Assembly: GCF_000350225.1 (NCBI RefSeq)
Contig: NW_005179145.1
Location: forward strand, 1-29,184
DNA length: 29,184 nucleotides
From: Chondrus crispus
Lineage: Eukaryota; Rhodophyta; Florideophyceae; Gigartinales; Gigartinaceae
Direction: 5' to 3'
The number at the start of each line of letters is the position of its first letter. The first letter of the stretch is position 1. Of this stretch, positions 27,957 through 29,184 are shown piece by piece. The notes beneath the pieces were generated by a model. That model was not told the DNA's origin and searched no databases. It saw only the letters and a list, made by a program, of their open reading frames with translations. The translations under genes were made by a program, and so were the position numbers.

Positions 27957-28400
27957 TCAGGTGGGATGATCGGGGGGGTGCTGCAAGCCCTGGTCCGGGA
28001 TGACGTGCACACGAGCGGGGAGTGTAGCGGCGGGAGTATCTGCCATGTCGACAAGCTGGGTCTCCGCGAGGCGGAGCCTATCGGACTGTTCGTACATGCG
28101 GAGCCTGCCCAGGCGGCCTCGGATGGTGGTGAGCTTCGTCTTGGTGCGGGCGAGCACACGGCGCGTGTCCTCCATGCGGGCCGAGGTGTGCGGGTCGAGC
28201 TTGACCGACTCGAGCAGGGCGGTGGTGGCGGCCATCTCCGCGTCCAGCGCGCGCATCTCGGCCGCCAGCGCGTCCTGCGAGTGGGTGACGGCGTCTATGG
28301 CCGGATGCATCTCTGCGGCCACGATGCTCGTCGCCGTCGCCATCACGCGCTCCAGCGCGGCCGCGACGGGCGCTGGGGGCGCGGGCTCGGGTGAATTCAT
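27957..28400 (-). CDS. Snapin-like coiled-coil protein (BLOC-1/BORC subunit candidate)
   Basis: I choose ATG at 28400 (147 residues, MNSPEPAPPAPVAAALERVM). The frame is open to an earlier ATG at 28487, but that adds a Pro/Arg-rich stretch atypical of the family. The body is almost wholly alpha-helical: MHPAIDAVTHSQDALAAEMR, then LLESVKLDPHTSARMEDTRR and TKLTTIRGRLGRLRMYEQSD. The layout (helix with x-S-Q-x-x-L, then L-D-P-x, then a run with R-L-x-R-L) matches Snapin, a small subunit of the BLOC-1 and BORC complexes that position lysosome-related organelles. The length also fits (Snapin is about 136 residues). Generic coiled coils can mimic this, so the call is moderate. The gene lies 132 bp downstream of the QueF gene on the same strand. 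Confidence 0.5.
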   Translation of the reverse strand: MNSPEPAPPAPVAAALERVMATATSIVAAEMHPAIDAVTHSQDALAAEMRALDAEMAATTALLESVKLDPHTSARMEDTRRVLARTKTKLTTIRGRLGRLRMYEQSDRLRLAETQLVDMADTPAATLPARVHVIPDQGLQHPPDHPT

Positions 28401-28532
28401 GGGGAGGCAGGGGCGAGCGGGGGGCAAGCGGGGGCGAGCGCGCGGCGCGGTGAGGGATTGGATCCTGTCCCTTTTCTTCGGGCACAAAATTGCGGGCGTT
28501 TTTATATGGGCTCGGAGGGTCGGCTAACAGAG

Positions 28533-29060
28533 CTAGCCCCGCCCCCTGTACGGCGGCACGGACTGATCCGGGATCCACAGGCCGTCGGGGGGCTTGCCCG
28601 TGGCGTAGAAGACGTCGATGGGGATGCCGCCGCGGGGGTACCAGTACGCGCCGATGCGGAGCCAGGTGGGGTGGACGGCGTCGACGATTCTCTTTGCGAT
28701 GGAGACGGTGCAGGCCTCGTGGAAGTCGCCGTGGTTGCGGAAGCTGGTCAGGAAGAGCTTGAGGCTCTTGGACTCGAGCAGCGAGGCGGCGGGGACGTAG
28801 TCGATGACGAGGTGGGCGAAGTCCGGCTGCGACGTGACCGGGCACAGCGACGTGAACTCTGGGCAGATGAAGCGGGCCACGTACGGCGTGTCCGGGTGGG
28901 CGTTCGGGACGGGCTCGAGCGTGGCTGCCGCGGGGGAGGGTGCCACGGCCGTTTGCGCGCCCAAGGCGGATAGGTTGAGCGTCAACGCGGTGGGGGAAGG
29001 CGGGACCGGGCCCGTGGTCAGGCGGCGGAACGCGGGCGTCGCGCGCCGCAGCAGGGACAT
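28533..29060 (-). CDS. queF: NADPH-dependent 7-cyano-7-deazaguanine (preQ0) reductase, type I QueF
   Basis: A single 175-codon exon with ATG at 29060. QueF reduces preQ0 to preQ1 in queuosine synthesis and belongs to the tunnelling fold (T-fold) family. All signature residues are present: [18 protein letters not shown] with the nucleophile Cys73 and general acid Asp80, the QueF motif ESKSLKLF (96-103), [10 protein letters not shown] with His114-Glu115, and PRGGIPIDV (142-150). Residues 1 to about 45 ([20 protein letters not shown] and on) are rich in Arg, Ser, Thr and Ala without acidic residues, like a mitochondrial or plastid presequence, and replace the short bacterial N-terminus. The core length is that of type I enzymes. 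De novo queuosine synthesis is a bacterial trait and eukaryotes normally salvage queuine, so transfer or organelle origin is likely. Confidence 0.93.
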   Translation of the reverse strand: MSLLRRATPAFRRLTTGPVPPSPTALTLNLSALGAQTAVAPSPAAATLEPVPNAHPDTPYVARFICPEFTSLCPVTSQPDFAHLVIDYVPAASLLESKSLKLFLTSFRNHGDFHEACTVSIAKRIVDAVHPTWLRIGAYWYPRGGIPIDVFYATGKPPDGLWIPDQSVPPYRGRG

Positions 29061-29184
29061 GGCTGCGCGGAGGGGGGAGGGAGGTTCATCTGCGGCAGCA
29101 TGGACGGACGGTCGGCTCGAGAGAGATCAAGGAGGGTGGGGAGGTTTGTTTGCTGACAGTAGTGGTGTAAGGGGACGGGAGGTT
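29061..29184. other. Upstream region of the QueF gene (window edge)
   Basis: A GC-rich, purine-biased (plus strand) stretch. It should contain the 5' leader and part of the promoter of the minus-strand QueF gene. No other feature is seen. Confidence 0.35.

Noticed and set aside
28078..28845. Long minus-strand frame overlapping the Snapin-like and QueF genes
   Set aside because: It is Arg/Pro/His-rich, typical of a shadow frame in GC-rich DNA, and overlaps the strongly supported QueF in another frame.

Overview
The window looks like a nuclear contig of a photosynthetic eukaryote, most plausibly a multicellular red alga with compact, mostly intron-less genes separated by large blocks of decayed transposons. 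The taxon is an inference from gene style, not a direct reading. The supports are single-exon genes for an SRP receptor alpha subunit and an F-box/LRR protein, a plastid-type DnaJ-like zinc-finger protein, a eukaryotic tRNA-Gln, and about 17 kb of eukaryotic-type transposons (CACTA-like, LTR, pogo/Tigger, PIF/Harbinger).

Layout. From 1 to 2.4 kb there are broken pieces of unrelated genes: a Ski2-like helicase core, a Rab GTPase first exon ending in a splice donor, an unidentified spliced Cys-rich piece, and an opposite-strand piece of unknown origin. From 2.67 to 7.47 kb lies a CACTA-like (Tnp2/Transposase_21) element with a divergent partner ORF. It is fused at its right edge to a second mosaic (7.48-8.34 kb) of a C-4 methylsterol oxidase fragment joined tail to tail with a cytosolic 5'-nucleotidase fragment. 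From 8.6 to 12.46 kb, on the minus strand, is a GC-rich, 3'-truncated LTR retrotransposon: a 701-bp 5' LTR with a hairpin-dense U3, a primer-binding site, and a decayed gag with a CCHC knuckle. From 13.33 to 16.29 kb is a pogo/Tigger-like element with imperfect terminal repeats. A 3536-bp PIF/Harbinger element (16310-19845) follows 20 bp later, with perfect 22-bp terminal repeats, a TTA target-site duplication, a convergent Myb-like ORF and a DDE transposase.

Host genes occupy the right third: SRP receptor alpha (+, 21.0-22.9 kb) converging on a DnaJ-like zinc-finger gene (-, 23.0-23.4 kb); a 565-bp non-autonomous inverted-repeat element (23757-24321); tRNA-Gln(TTG) (-, 25.8 kb); an F-box/LRR gene (+, 26.2-27.8 kb) converging on a Snapin-like gene (-, 28.0-28.4 kb); and a QueF-type preQ0 reductase with a probable organelle presequence (-, 28.5-29.06 kb). 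The host genes do not form a pathway.

The most interesting items are the two gene-fragment mosaics around the CACTA-like transposase (possible gene capture), the bacterial-type QueF in a eukaryotic context, the hairpin-rich LTR U3, and a perfect 27-bp palindrome that carries a stop codon in the transposase.
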